Part shown: positions 20,749 to 31,490 of the stretch, in pieces
Position numbering within the stretch: the stretch's first letter is position 1
Layout of the letters: every line of letters starts with the position of its first letter
Assembly: GCA_003427395.1 (NCBI GenBank)
Contig: BFEA01000657.1
Coordinates: 482,710 to 521,280 of the forward strand
Reading direction: 5' to 3'
Length of the DNA: 38,571 nucleotides
From: Chara braunii
Taxonomy: Eukaryota > Streptophyta > Charophyceae > Charales > Characeae
Position numbers and translations under genes: made by a program
The notes under the pieces: model-generated
Seen by the model: only the letters and a program-made list of their open reading frames with translations
Told to the model about the DNA's origin: nothing
Databases searched by the model: none

Positions 20749-21430
20749 CCACCCACTATGCCTAAACTCTGCCTAAACCTCGCCTAAAGCTTGCCTCAAC
20801 CCTGCCTCCCTGCACTACACACATCCCTTGTACCCAACAAAACCCTTGCCCCTCGACCTCGCTCTGTCTGATCTCTTGCCTCCGCCTGGCCCCGTTCTCC
20901 CATCTGTCGTCTTCGACATCTTTGTCCCTATTGTCCAAGTCCTACATGTGGCCCCTGCGCGTCACCGACGATAACGGAGCTAATGGCAAGCACACGACGA
21001 CGATGGGATGCTGCAGCTCAGTACGAGGAGAAAAGACAACTGGTTCCCCACCATGCTGTTCCCTTCGGCCGGCACCTTGGACTCACAGACTTTTGGAGCA
21101 GCACGTTTGACATGGACATGAAGATCAGTCTGCGACCTGCTATCCGGATCAGACCTCATCATCAGATCGTGTACTGGACGCAACTTGCTACTGCAACAAT
21201 CAAGCTGAAGTCCTTGTCGTCTACATCATAGAACTGCTGAAGACTGCTTCCTCACCGCCACTTCTGCGACACCCTCCGAGATATTCCTCGAGACATTTTT
21301 TTCGCTTTTGGCGCTTTGTTATAGACCTGAGGCGTTGTTTTCCCATACCCCTCAGACACCCCAACACTTTAGCATTGAACAAACTTTAAAAAAAAAAAAA
21401 ATCTTCTCAAACCTCACAACCTATAACCTT
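20749..21430 (+). other. Non-coding 3' region of element 3
   Basis: No convincing ORF. There is a short CCTAAACTCTGCCTAAACCTCGCCTAAA-like run near 20760-20800 and a poly-A tract near 21390. Probably the 3' untranslated part and LTR remnant of element 3. Confidence 0.4.
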
Positions 21431-21655
21431 GTAGAACACCAATAGGACTGCCCTGTTACTTGTAGAACCTTGATAGGATTACCTTGTTACCTGAACATTG
21501 CTACCCTCACCCTTGTAGAACCTCAATAGGATTACCCTATTACTTTAGCATTGATTCCATCACCCCTGTAGAACCTCAATAGGATTACCCTGTTTCTTGA
21601 GAATTGATTCCCTTTTCCTGGTAGAACCTCCATAGGATCACCTTGCTACTTGCAT
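21431..21655 (+). repeat. Minisatellite, mostly 53-base period
   Basis: GTAGAACNCC-ATAGGA units start at 21431, 21462, 21515, 21568 and 21621. The last three intervals are exactly 53 bases and the first is 31. The core is GTAGAACCTCAATAGGATTACCCTGTTACTT. Confidence 0.88.
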
Positions 21656-21830
21656 TACTCCCCCTTTCCTTTTCTGACCAGTGATCGGCCCCGTCTCGTC
21701 CTTCACAGTTGTTCATGGGGTCTTTGGCAGCCGGGACGTTGCCTTCCAGCGGGAGGGCATAGTGTTACGGACTCAGCCAGGGCTCGATCCCTGGTCCGCG
21801 GGTTACCACCCGTCATGCTGCTTCCTAACT

Positions 21831-21888
21831 GTTGGCGCCCTCTGTAGTTGGCGCCCTCTGTAGTTGGCGCCCTCTGTAGTTGGCGCCC
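21831..21888 (+). repeat. 16-base tandem repeat
   Basis: GTTGGCGCCCTCTGTA is repeated at 21831, 21847 and 21863, with a fourth partial unit at 21879. TGGCGCC also recurs near 21930 and 21949. TGGCGCC is the start of some retroelement primer sites, so this may be an LTR junction of an unseen element, but no internal region follows. Confidence 0.85.
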
Positions 21889-22250
21889 ATTCTCAAATCC
21901 CTCCTCTGACACTTTCGGATTTCGATACTTGGCGCCATCCGGCATTCTGGCGCCCAGGCTCAGACCTTCGATTTTCAGTTCAGACCCAAGGCAAATTGCA
22001 CTTCTGCCCTTGGGACTCCGGTACTTAAGACCGGACTCCAGCTGATTTTATGGATTCAGTTTTCGGCCTCCGTGCTTGTGCTTCAGTGTGACTTCCTGTG
22101 ACATTGTGTTCGGAATCCAAGATTGCGACTTTGCCACTTTGTGTGTGTGTCCGTCTAGTCGTGTCGAGTGTGCATCGAGTTGAGTGAGTGTGTGTGTGTA
22201 CTCTCACTCTCCCTCTCTCTCCCAGCCTCGTTTATTTGCCTCGGCCCCGT
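21889..22250. other. Unassigned spacer with GT-repeat
   Basis: No gene. Contains a GT/TG-rich tract near 22139-22200 and a CT-rich tract near 22201-22232, immediately left of the truncated LTR of element 4. Confidence 0.4.
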
Positions 22251-23429
22251 CACACGTTCCCATTCACATGTGCAATGACAAGTAGACTTGGAGCTAGAGC
22301 AATCCGTCAAACTGGATGATGGGAATACACAATGGAAGCACATAGATACCAAAATTAGGATTGAAACGAAAATAAAATTTAATTACCGTCTCACCGCAGT
22401 TCAATCAACAACACGAATTTCGAGAATCCCAACCATGTTAACAACATCCATGAACAAATTATTTACAGAGTTTCATTGAGGGAGACTTCTTCCTCCGCCC
22501 ACACCTTCGAGCTCAAAGCTTTGGCGCAGGCGTGTGCCCAACCCATCAAGCCCACCAATCGCTACTACCCATGAAACCCCAGGCTCGCAGCTATGGCGCA
22601 GGCCTGTGCCCAACCCATGAAGCCCGCCAATTGCTGCTACCCATGAAACCCTAGAACAGTCACCCAACAGTCCAATCGCAACGCCCTCTGCAGATGACGT
22701 GTTGGACCAACAAGGGAGGGTAGCTCCCTGGACGACGAAGAAGAACACCAGCTCGATAAAGATGATGGCTTGCCACTTCGAAATCACCGTTAGAGAGAGC
22801 TGCTTCGATGGCAGCTGCCTTAACCCCAACAAAACAGCGATGGAGGAGCGCCCCACAGAAGTGGGCTTGATGCCAGGGCTAGACTTGCACGAGTCCCGTA
22901 CTCCCAGCTATGGTCGCACACTTCCTGTGGGGGGAAGGAGAAGACCGAGCGCTAAAATTAGTGCAGCTTCCAACGTTGACCTCCAGCTGCACTTCGTGGG
23001 AAAAAAAAGTTGAAAACATTCCTCGGTCCCTGCCTACTTCTACTCGACTTCCCTAGGCCTCCCACACAGCAGCTACCTGCAGACCTATCTGACTGTCTAA
23101 ACAACAAACATCTACATTCTAGTAGTCAAGATCGGCCTAACGACATCTAGATGGAAATGTGAGCTAAGGGACCCAAGGCTAAGACACCCAAAAGAAAGAC
23201 CTACGGCCTACCGGTTTCTAGAAGGGCAGAAAGGACAAAACAACAAGGCTGAAAGGCCTAAGACTGCGAAGGAGGGACTGCTAACGACAGGTTCAAGATT
23301 CAAGCCCGACAAGCCGCAAAACAATCAAACACCACAAACACACTACAAGTCACGGGATCAAGTTTCGGGAAACACAAATCAGGCGCAAAGAATTAGTGTA
23401 CTGCCCGCTCTCCACTGCAATTCATTGCA
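22251..23429 (-). repeat. 3' LTR of element 4 (truncated)
   Basis: The right end is CA at 23428-23429, i.e. minus-strand TGCAATGAATTGCA, next to the polypurine tract. The left side begins CACACGTTCCC at 22251 and lacks the 39 terminal bases present in the other LTR (30120-30158). Confidence 0.82.
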
Positions 23430-23441
23430 TTCCTACCCTCC
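23430..23441 (-). promoter_or_regulatory. Polypurine tract of element 4
   Basis: On minus it reads GGAGGGTAGGAA directly before the LTR start TGCAATG. Confidence 0.8.
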
Positions 23442-23504
23442 AAGGGAGCTGAGGACCCCGAGCTAGGAATGTCCACGAGGAGAACGTCTGAGAGGTTGCC
23501 TTTT

Positions 23505-24845
23505 CTATTCAGCCTCATAGGCGCGTACAACTGAACTTGCAGAGAAGTTCCTTGCTTGTGAACCATCGGTCCTTTGTGTGAGGCTGGAAAAGGAACTTCA
23601 CAAGGTATTCACAGTTGGGGACTGTGCCCACCGATCTTCGATGCTCTCAACCTCGTATCGCTTTCCAAGGATTAGAGGTCAAAACTGTGGAGGCCTGTCA
23701 GGGAATGAATCAGTAGAACTGAAAGGCGACAATTTTGAGGTATGGAAGACGGAATATGTCTTGATATAAGGGGGTATAGCAAGGACATAGGAAGGTCCAA
23801 TTGGATATGCCCCCACTGTATCAAGCACTCGTCATGGGCCATAGTAAACAGGCAACAACGTTCTTGAAATATCTTCCTCATCGGGTAGTTCACGTCTCTT
23901 CACCTGGACCAGTGACCTGACCAAATAGTAGAGGGAGGGCCATGCTTATTATCCTGTTCGATCATCCTCTTCTGGGCCTTGAACATGTTAGTTCTAACTT
24001 TCTCTAGGTCTTTCTCATAGCTCTTGGTGAACTCTGCAATGCTAGGAGTTAATCTAGGCTTAGACTTGTCAATCAGATCATCCAGAGGTTGTTTGGGATC
24101 TCTGCAAAGTGCAGCCTGTAGGGTGTAAAGCCTATAGAGCTGTGAACAAATCTATTATACATCAGTTGCGCCCGTGACAGATGTTTGTCCCAGTACTGCT
24201 GATCAGGCGTGATCACAAGATGCAGCAGTTGAAACAAGACCTAGTTCATCACCTTAGCATTGTCCATTGGCTTCCGGATGCCTCCCAGAGGTCATGTCCA
24301 GAATGTAGGTAGTCCTTACAGAAACACTGCCAATCATCTTTGCAAAATCTGGTGTCTCTATCGTTGATAATGGGGGTTCGGCACCCATGGACATTTACCC
24401 ACCTCTCACAAAAGAGCTCTTTAACCAAAGGTACTCTGACCTCAGCAGGTAAGGGGATAGACTCGGCGTACTTAGAGAATCGGTCAACGCAAACCATTAC
24501 CTGTCTCATCCGACATGGCGTGGTCTTGCCCAGGTCAGTGAAATCAATGGACATTGACTCACGTGGACCATCAGGGATAGGTAGGGGTTTGAGTAGTCCC
24601 ATAGGAGGCTGCCAGTGGAAGTTATTCCTTTGTCACAACTGGCAGGTCTCCAAGTTATGCAGGATATTGTCCTTTATTTTAGACCAATATAAGCGTTGGG
24701 TCAAGGTAGCGTATGTCTTTAAAAACCCAAAGTGCGTGCGAGCATCATGACTCTCTGAAATCAGATGAGAAATGATATTGCGATCATTAGGGATGCACAT
24801 ACGTTCTTCCCCCTCGTTAATTGTGTACAACAAGCCAGAAGTCAT
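23505..24845 (-). pseudogene. Integrase and chromodomain of element 4
   Basis: The zinc module begins near 24765 (SHDARTHFGFLKTYATL) and its CxxC reads ETCQL followed by a TGA where the second Cys is expected (near 24635), so one base change destroyed a zinc ligand. The core has SIDFTDLGK (first Asp) and INDRDTRFCKDDW (second Asp) to about 24300, then breaks. C-terminal pieces are legible at 24245-23920 (DQQYWDKHLSRAQLMYNRF, then DDLIDKSKPRLTPSIAEF and SYEKDLEKVRTNMFKAQKRM). A chromodomain tail with EYLVKFLFQPHTKDRWFTS is at 23610-23550. Dead gene. Confidence 0.82.
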
Positions 24846-24935
24846 GGCATAGCCTGACTCAGAATTGGGGTCAGCCTAAAGATTCCTAAGAATGAGGCCA
24901 AAGATTGGATCATGAGGCAATGCATCAGCAATGGT

Positions 24936-25616
24936 CTATCTGGTGGACTCAACAAAAGATTGAGTATCAACAATGGCTGCGAAGAAATCAGGTCTACGGG
25001 ATAATGCATCAGTAACCTTATTATTGCATCCCTTCTTGTGCTTCAATTCAAAGTCAAACCCGTCAATGAACTGAATATACCTTGTCAGCTTATCATGTGG
25101 ATCCTGAGGCAATGCATCAACAATGGCCTGTCTGGTGGACTCGACAAAAGAGTGAGTATCAACAATGGCCTGTCTGGTGGACTCAACAAAAGAGTGAGTA
25201 TCAACAATGGCTGCGAAGAAATCAGGTCTACGGGACAATGCATCAGCAACCTTGTTATTGCATCCCTTCTTGTGCTTCAATTCAAAGTCAAACCCGTCAA
25301 TGAACTGAATATACCTTGTCAGCTTATCATTCAACTCACCTTGGGTCTTCATCCACTGCAGGGTGGAGTGATCAGAATAGATCTCGAAGTGTCTCCCAAG
25401 TATGAAATGCTTCCATTGTTTGAGGGCACAAACGAGAGCATAGAGTTCCTTCTCACAAGTAGATACCTGAATTTTTTGCCCCTCTATCTTCTTACTCGTA
25501 TATTCCAACGGTTTCAAGTGAGTCCCATCATCTTGTTGAAGTACTGCACCAACACAATACTGACTTGCATCTGTGGCCAACACAAATGGCAAGGTAGGGC
25601 CAGGTAGTTTCAACAT
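24936..25616 (-). pseudogene. RNase H of element 4 with internal duplication
   Basis: RNase H degrades the RNA strand of the RNA-DNA hybrid. The frame is open for 226 codons: LPFVLATDASQYCVGAVLQQ (first Asp), YTSKKIEGQKIQVSTCEKEL (Glu), YSDHSTLQWMKTQ (Asp), and NNKVADALSRRPDFFAAI. The last part, DKLTRYIQFIDGFDFELKHK through SFVESTR, is repeated in frame with a 78-codon period. Normally one copy of NNKVADALSRR precedes the integrase linker. It lies in a pol gene with many stops, so it is not expected to be made. Confidence 0.87.
24951..25338 (-). repeat. 234-bp tandem duplication in RNase H, with a nested 42-bp one
   Basis: 24951-25104 is repeated at 25185-25338 (period 234 bases). Between them AGTGAGTATCAACAATGG is itself doubled with a 42-base period near 25150-25207. 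Confidence 0.9.
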
Positions 25617-26700
25617 AGGTGGTAAGTGCTTTCTTCAATTTGGAGAAAGCTAACTGACAAGTGGCGGTCAACCTGAAGGGAACATCCTTGGCTAGAAGAT
25701 TTGTCAGGGGTGTAGCAACAAAAGAGAAGTTTCTAATGAACTTCCTGTAGTAAGAAGTCTGATATCCCTCCCAGTCTATGGTTGTGGCCATTCCGTGATA
25801 ACAACCATTTTAGAGTTCAGGGGATAAACCATCTGCAAAAATCACATGACCTAAGTGCAATACAAAGGAAACACCAAATGATGATCTCTTTGTTCAGTTT
25901 ATACTTATGTTCCCTCAGGACCCGCAGAACCTTCTTGAGGTGGTCTGCATGCTCCTTGGCATCTTTGCTGTATACCAGAATGTATCCAGATACACCATAA
26001 CAAAGCGATCAAGGAAAGGTCTGAAAATGTGATTCATCTCAGTCTGGAAAGTTCCTGGTGCATTTCATAGACCAAAAGGCATGACCAGGAACTCATAGGT
26101 GCCACATTGGGTTTTAAAGTCAGTCTTGTAGACATCCGCTTCAGCCATTTCGATCTAATAATACCCGAATTTCATATCAATTTTGTTGAAGACTTTGCAA
26201 CCTTGCATTGTGTCCATCAAATCATCGATGCTAGGCAAGGGCTTAAAGCTCTTCCTAGTGATCTTATTCAGACCGGTATAGTCAATGCACATCCTAAGTT
26301 CACCATTTCCCTTTGGAATAAAGAGAACTGGTGCCCCATACTCAAATGAGTTGAGCCTGATCCATCCCTTCTTTGTCAAGGACAACTGTTTCCTTAACTC
26401 ATCCAGTTTAGCAGGTGACATCCTATAGACTCTTCCCTTGGGAGGGGTAAAGTGAGGCATAATCTGAATATAGTGCTTGGGCTGCCTATGGACCAGTCCA
26501 GTAGGTTCCTGAGCCAAATCAGAAAACTCCTCAACCACCTGTTGAATGGAAAGATCAATTTGAGAAGGGGAGGAATCTGAATGTGTTCAAGTGGTATAAG
26601 CCACAAACAGGTTCTCGTGTTTAGTTTCCTTGAGACAAGTTGTAAAACTCCCTGGCTTTCAGGCAGTAACAACTTGTCTTAGGATGATGGTCAGTAGCTA
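25617..26700 (-). pseudogene. RT of element 4
   Basis: The open start of RT lies at 26538-26155: GRVYRMSPAKLDELRKQLS, GWIRLNSFEYGAPVLFIPKG, CIDYTGLNKITRKS and NKIDMKFGYY, then a stop. Beyond this, other frames show YEFLVMPFGL, NAPGTFQTEMNHIF and FVMVYLDTFW, the last at the place of YLDD (Asp-Asp replaced by Asp-Thr). LGHVIFADGLSP and LLAKDVPFRLTATCQLAFSK end the RT/tether. A pre-RT linker (CLKAREFYNLSQ) is near 26680. The gag zinc knuckle is only about 250 bases upstream, so the protease has been lost. Confidence 0.83.
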
Positions 26701-26888
26701 AGATGCATTGTCTTAGCTCACCTTGGGAATTCTTCAATTGAATATTGGGAAAAACCCAACCATTGTCTTATATTGAGTCCTTTGCAGCCTCAGAAGAGTC
26801 AAGCTCAACAAATGATTCATCTCCTAAAGAAGATGGATTCAGTTCAGCAGGGCGGGCTGTAGCGTCTGCTGGCTTTTCAGTTTCTTGA

Positions 26889-28419
26889 GTGGCCACAGTT
26901 GTTGTGATTCATCCTAGGGCAATCCTTGACACAGTGATTGCCCTCACACCTCAGACAAACCCCTGTCCTTCCTCTTTCACCATTCGCCCTCTGGGATCTT
27001 CAGGTCCCTCCAAGGAAAAGAGGAAGCGTCCATGGGACTTGTTGGACACTTGGCAAACTTTGGGAGGTTTTGCTGTTGGGGACCACTGGCGTTTGCCTGG
27101 CCCCTTAGGAGAGGGGGGCTTTTGTCCTTGGAACTGCTTGCTTCGAGTGAGGGTTAGTAGTGTCTTGGCCAGCAATTGAGCGGCCTGGTCTGCTGATGCC
27201 CCTGCACCCTGGCCAGCTTAGGGAGTAGATCTCCCCCTGGCTTGTGCCTGAAGGGTCATCATCAGACTCCATGGCGTACGAGTTCCCCTTTCCCTTCTAC
27301 TCTGGGAAGAGGGGTTGCCTCCATTGTGGGGAGTGGATTGACCATAGAGTGTAGCCTCCATTTTCAAGGCTGCTCTACCAAAACCTAGCCAATCCTTGTG
27401 TCCTGCAAAGTACAGGGCTGTGGTATATATTCTCAGGAGCTGCCATGATGAACCAAGTTAGTTGGTCCCTGTCAGACATCTCCAAACCGGGAGTAGAGGT
27501 GAGGCGCCCAAATTCAGCATAGAGCTTGGCCAGGGAACCGTTGTACTTTGTCTGGCCAAGACTATCTAGCTCGTTTGCAGCTTTGCGAGCCTTCTCCTTG
27601 TCTGCAAACCTCGCCTCCAGGACCAAGAAGATATCTCTAATCCTTCTGCAACAGCCCAATCTGATAACTGCTCCTGAGACTTCCGGACCTCAAAGGTTGC
27701 CCACTTCAATGCTGACTCACCGAATAGGGCCGCAATGGACTGCACTTTGTTAACCTCTGGGCAGACGAATCCCCTCAGATAGGACTTCATTGAAGCGATC
27801 CAATCTGACACATCCACTTTGGCATCATCGCCAGTGAATTTGTCAGGTTGCATCATCTTGGGGAAACGCTGTTTCTGCTGGCCTGAACTGCCAGCTCCAA
27901 GTCTCAGATCCCCAGGGACAGCCCGTTGCTTGTTAGGCGAAGCAAGGGGATGGTGTTGCAAGGGGAGTAGAGACCAGTTTAAGTTTAGGTTTGACTGACT
28001 GATGAGGAGTAGGGATAGCTGACTGGGGAGAGGTAATAGAAGACTGTTTGGCTTCAGCTGTAGTCAAACAGTCTTCTATGGCAGCAGCCCGGTTCATCCA
28101 GGAAGTGAGGGCGTATTTGATTGAAGTGAACTCCAAATGGATCCATTCAGCCAATCTCCTGTTAGTGTGGCTGAATCTTTTATCAGATTCAGCGGCCAGG
28201 AAATGTTCTGCCAACACTGCCCGTCTGGCTTCAGTCTGCGCCTTTTGGTCCCCTTCATCCTTCTCTCTCCTCAGCTTCTCAATCCTCTTGTGGCTTTCCT
28301 CTGCAGCCGCCGCTGCCTCCTCAATCTCCAGCTCAATGGCGATTTTGGGAATCACAGGTTCCTTGCCTTTGTCATTCCCAAAAATGCCAGAGGCTGCTGT
28401 GTTAGCCTTGCCCAGTTAA
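26889..28419 (-). pseudogene. gag: gag of element 4
   Basis: Homology begins near 28419 without an ATG (GKANTAASGIFGNDKGKEP), just downstream of repeat DNA that may have removed the start. A helical charged segment follows (ELEIEEAAAAAEESHKRIEK). The frame changes near 27950 and again near 27640. The capsid-like part has FPKMMQPDKFTGDDAKVDVS, then DIFLVLEARFADKEKARKAA and KLYAEFGRLTSTPG. A compressed zinc knuckle, CLRCEGNHCVKDC, lies at 26957-26919 with one residue fewer before His than CX2CX4HX4C. Not functional. Confidence 0.78.
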
Positions 28420-28424
28420 TAATT

Positions 28425-28965
28425 TCTTTCCAATTTAGTATAAAAAAAAATTGGAGTTCACACCTATGTTGGGCCGTCGCCCGGCCAGGCACGCCCGGGC
28501 CAGTTGGGCAGAAGGGGGGTCACCCGGCAAAACCAGACAAGTTAAAAAGGAGGCAAGGATCCCCCCCCCCAAAAAAAAAAAAAAGACTTCAGGCCAGGAC
28601 TGCGCTTGGCCCAAGCAGTCAGAATCCGGTCTTAACTTCGGTTTTGGTGATGGGTCATCCAGCGGGGGTTGGGGGGTATAAACAGTGACTAAAGGGCTTA
28701 AAAGGGTACATTTGGAGTCTTTTGGGACTCAGGTTTTCTCTTTTTTTATATCTTGAAATTAACAAGGAATTTCGAGGTGGCCCTCAGCCAAAAGTCGTTT
28801 GTATTGCAATTTTACACAACATTTTTCGAAAATTTTTTATTTTTTATTTTTTAGAATATAATGCGCTGGAATTGCCCGGGACCATGCCTGGGCCCTGCCC
28901 GGTCCGGGCCGCCGGGGAGGGTACCCGGGCGACCTTCCCCCAGCCGGGCCGCCCGGGGACTAACA
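28425..28965. repeat. GC-rich/poly-A dispersed repeats inside element 4
   Basis: 28440-28590 is GC-rich, ending in a C-run then an A-run (28561-28584). 28690-28965 repeats the AT-rich motif (AACAAGGAATTTCGAGGTGGCCCTCAGCCAAAAG, then ACACAACATT and T-rich) followed by GCCCGGGACCATGCCTGGGCCC and GCCGGGCCGCCCGGGG. It is kin to 7915-8225 and 17406-17835. Non-coding. Confidence 0.6.
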
Positions 28966-30103
28966 CAGGTTCACACGTAGAACAAAAATGTAATCAGAAT
29001 CAGGCTGTACTGTTTACTCAGTCAGAGGGAAGGGTTAGGACAGATAGCAGATGAGTACTTCGTGTCTGTAGTCATTCAGGGAGATTGCAGGCAGCAGTCA
29101 ACAGCAAAACAGCATTTGTTCACTTTTACCGCACGCACAATCTATCAGGAAAAAAAACAATACTTTCAGACCAGATCCAAATCAGATCTTCCCACGAACA
29201 CCAGCACGATTAGCAAGGCAAGAAAACTCGAGTCTGTACGCAGAAAAAAAATAACTGCGGCAGGATGCCGCTCGTTTTGCAGAAATAAAAAGAAAACCTG
29301 TAGTTTGCAGGCTGCAAACCAGCAGGTAGACTCTGTGGGCTTGATTAGACTGACGATACAGCATTATTGTGTGGACCGTTCTGCCACAACTGACAGACCA
29401 CTTTGGACTGACCGCTTCGACTGCACTGACACTAGATCTGGCGCGACAGACTATGACAGGACAGACGAATGGACACCGCTAACCCAGCCTGTGCGCAGGC
29501 TCAAAACACACGGTCAACTGCAGGCAAGGTGAGAGGGGAGCCAAACTGTTGACAACCCACTGACGACAGGCAGACTGACAAACCATTATTGACCTCTCGA
29601 CGGGTCACAGACTGACAGACCCAACCGACCAGATCCGACAGACTGACGGACTGAGGTCGGAGGGACAGGTCGCCGGAACAAACTCACTCAATCAAGGTCT
29701 TGATTGGAGATTGCCGCTGGCCAAGTTTGACCGTGTTCGCCGCGTATCAATTGCCGCAGATTGTATTGCCGCCGGCTCTTCTGCAAAAATCGTCCCTCAA
29801 GTGGTTGTCCAATTCTGGTGGCTGGCCAAGCAGGCTGAGCCTGCCACTCGAGGGTTGTCGTGCCCTCAGGTCGCCGGCCCACTAATTAGGATTGCCGTCT
29901 TAATTAGTGCCAGGGCCAACTCAAGCCGGGAGACCACTTTTTTTTTTTTTTTTTTTTGAACTCGCTTTCTCGCCCTTGCGTATCAATCCAGCAACAGCTG
30001 TCGCTGTCGACGCTGTTGAAGACTACGGGGCACCGCCCCCACCCGCCAACCGTCGGCCCGACAGATGTCGGCAGCTAATTAGTCTTATGGATGCACACGG
30101 TCG
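28966..30103 (-). other. Leader of element 4
   Basis: No convincing ORF. It contains GACTGACAGA-type short repeats near 29385-29655 and a T-tract at 29939-29957. It lies between the PBS and gag. Confidence 0.45.
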
Positions 30104-30117
30104 TGGCTCCGATACCA
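30104..30117 (-). promoter_or_regulatory. Primer-binding site of element 4
   Basis: On minus it reads TGGTATCGGAGCCA, two bases inside the LTR end CA. It has the same A-to-G variant of the initiator-Met site as elements 1 and 2, and its continuation CCA fits the plant initiator better. Confidence 0.82.
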
Positions 30118-30119
30118 AC

Positions 30120-31490
30120 TGTTATGTGCCTGATTGAAAACGAATCCAGAATGACATTCACACGTTCCCATACACATGTGCAATGATAAGTAGACTTGCA
30201 GCGAGAGCAATCCGCCAAACCGGAAGATAGGAATACACAGCGGAAGCACATAGATACCAAAATTAGAATTGAAACGAAAATCAATTTTAATTACCGTCTC
30301 ACACCAGTTCAATCAACAGCACGAATTCCAAGTATCTCGACCACGTTAACAACATACACTAACAAATAATTTACAGAGTTTCATCGAGGGAGACTTCTTC
30401 TTCTTCCCACACCTTCGAGCTCACAGCTATGGCGCAGGCCTGCGCCCAACCTATCAAGCCCACCCATCGCTACTACCCATGAAACCCCAGAACAGTCACC
30501 CAGCAGTCTAATTGCAACACCCTCTGCAGATGACGTGTTGCACCAACAAGGGAGGGTAGCTCTCTGGACGACGAAGAAGAACCAGCTCGATGAAGATGAT
30601 GGCCTGCCACTTCGAAATCAGCGTTAGAGAGAGCCGCTTCGATGAAGAGCCAGCTCGATGAAGATGATGGCCTGCCACTTCGAAATCAGCGTCAGAGAGA
30701 GCTGCTTCGATGGCAGCTGCCTTAAACCCAACAGAACAGCGATGGCGGAGCGCCCCAAGAACTGGGCCTGATGCACGAGTCCCGTAACCCCAGCTATGGT
30801 CGCACACTTTCTGTGAGGAAGGAGAAGACCGGCGCTAAAATTAGTGCAGCTTCCAGCGCCGACCTCCAGCAGCACTTCGTGGAAAGAAAATCGAAAACAG
30901 AACCGAGATTCCTCGGTCCCTGCCGACTTCTACCCAACTTCCCTAGGTCCCCCACACAACAGCTACCGACAGACCTATCTGACCGTTTGAACAGCAAACA
31001 TCTACGGCCTAGTAGTCAAGATCGGCCTAACTGCATCTAGATGGAAATGTGAGCTAAGGGACCCAAGGCTGAACAGCAAACANGGGACCCAAGGCTGAAC
31101 AGCAAACATCTACGGCCTAGTAGTCAAGATCGGCCTAACTGCATCTAGATGGAAATGTGAGCTAAGGGACCCAAGGCTAAGACGCCCAAAAGAAAGACCT
31201 ATGGCCTACCGGTTGGGCAGAAGGACAAAACAATGAGGCTGACAGGCCTAAGACTGCAAAGTAGGGACTACTAACAACAGGTTCAAGATTCAAGCCCGAC
31301 ACGCCTCAAAACCATGCTTGGAAGCGGACGCTGTCCGGGCGGTTCCGCACGTGCGAGCGTCCGGTCCATCTGCTTGTAAGTATGCCCAAAACAGTCAAAC
31401 ACCACAAACACACTACAAGTCAAGGGATCCCGGCGCAAAACAGGCACAGCGAATTAGTGGACAGCCTGCTCTTCATTGCAATTCATTGCA
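30120..31490 (-). repeat. 5' LTR of element 4
   Basis: On plus it runs from TGTTATGTGCC to CA at 31489-31490, about 1.37 kb. The match to 22251-23429 is clear throughout. It contains a local duplication around the ambiguous base at 31083, and a short extra segment near 31310-31385 not in the other LTR. Confidence 0.85.
30991..31175. repeat. Duplication around a single N
   Basis: ACAGCAAACA followed by about 65 identical bases occurs at 30991 and 31099. A third start at 31073 runs into the only N of the window (31083). The pattern suggests an assembly gap closed with one N, with both contig ends kept. Confidence 0.8.

Larger units (their letters stand above)
22251..31490 (-). mobile_element. 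Element 4: third Ty3/gypsy chromodomain retrotransposon, decayed
   Basis: Direct repeats (22251-23429 and 30120-31490) flank minus-strand gag, RT, RNase H, integrase and chromodomain. PBS and polypurine tract sit at the expected inner LTR edges. By eye the LTRs differ at 10 of the first 100 aligned bases (22251 and 30159 onward). Coding parts are full of stops and the protease is largely missing. The gag upstream part is interrupted by copies of the GC-rich/poly-A repeat (28425-28965). Confidence 0.87.

Noticed and set aside
21760-21820. Possible tRNA-derived SINE (GGCTCGATCCCTGG resembles a Pol III B box)
   Set aside because: No A box at a suitable distance and no cloverleaf could be drawn; one B-box-like match is weak evidence.
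22139-22205. GT/TG-rich tract considered as telomere-like repeat
   Set aside because: The units are plain GT with interruptions, not TTTAGGG-like.
28551-28590. C-run followed by A-run as a possible transcript poly-A junction of a processed gene
   Set aside because: No coding sequence precedes it on the plus strand; it fits the GC-rich/poly-A dispersed repeat.
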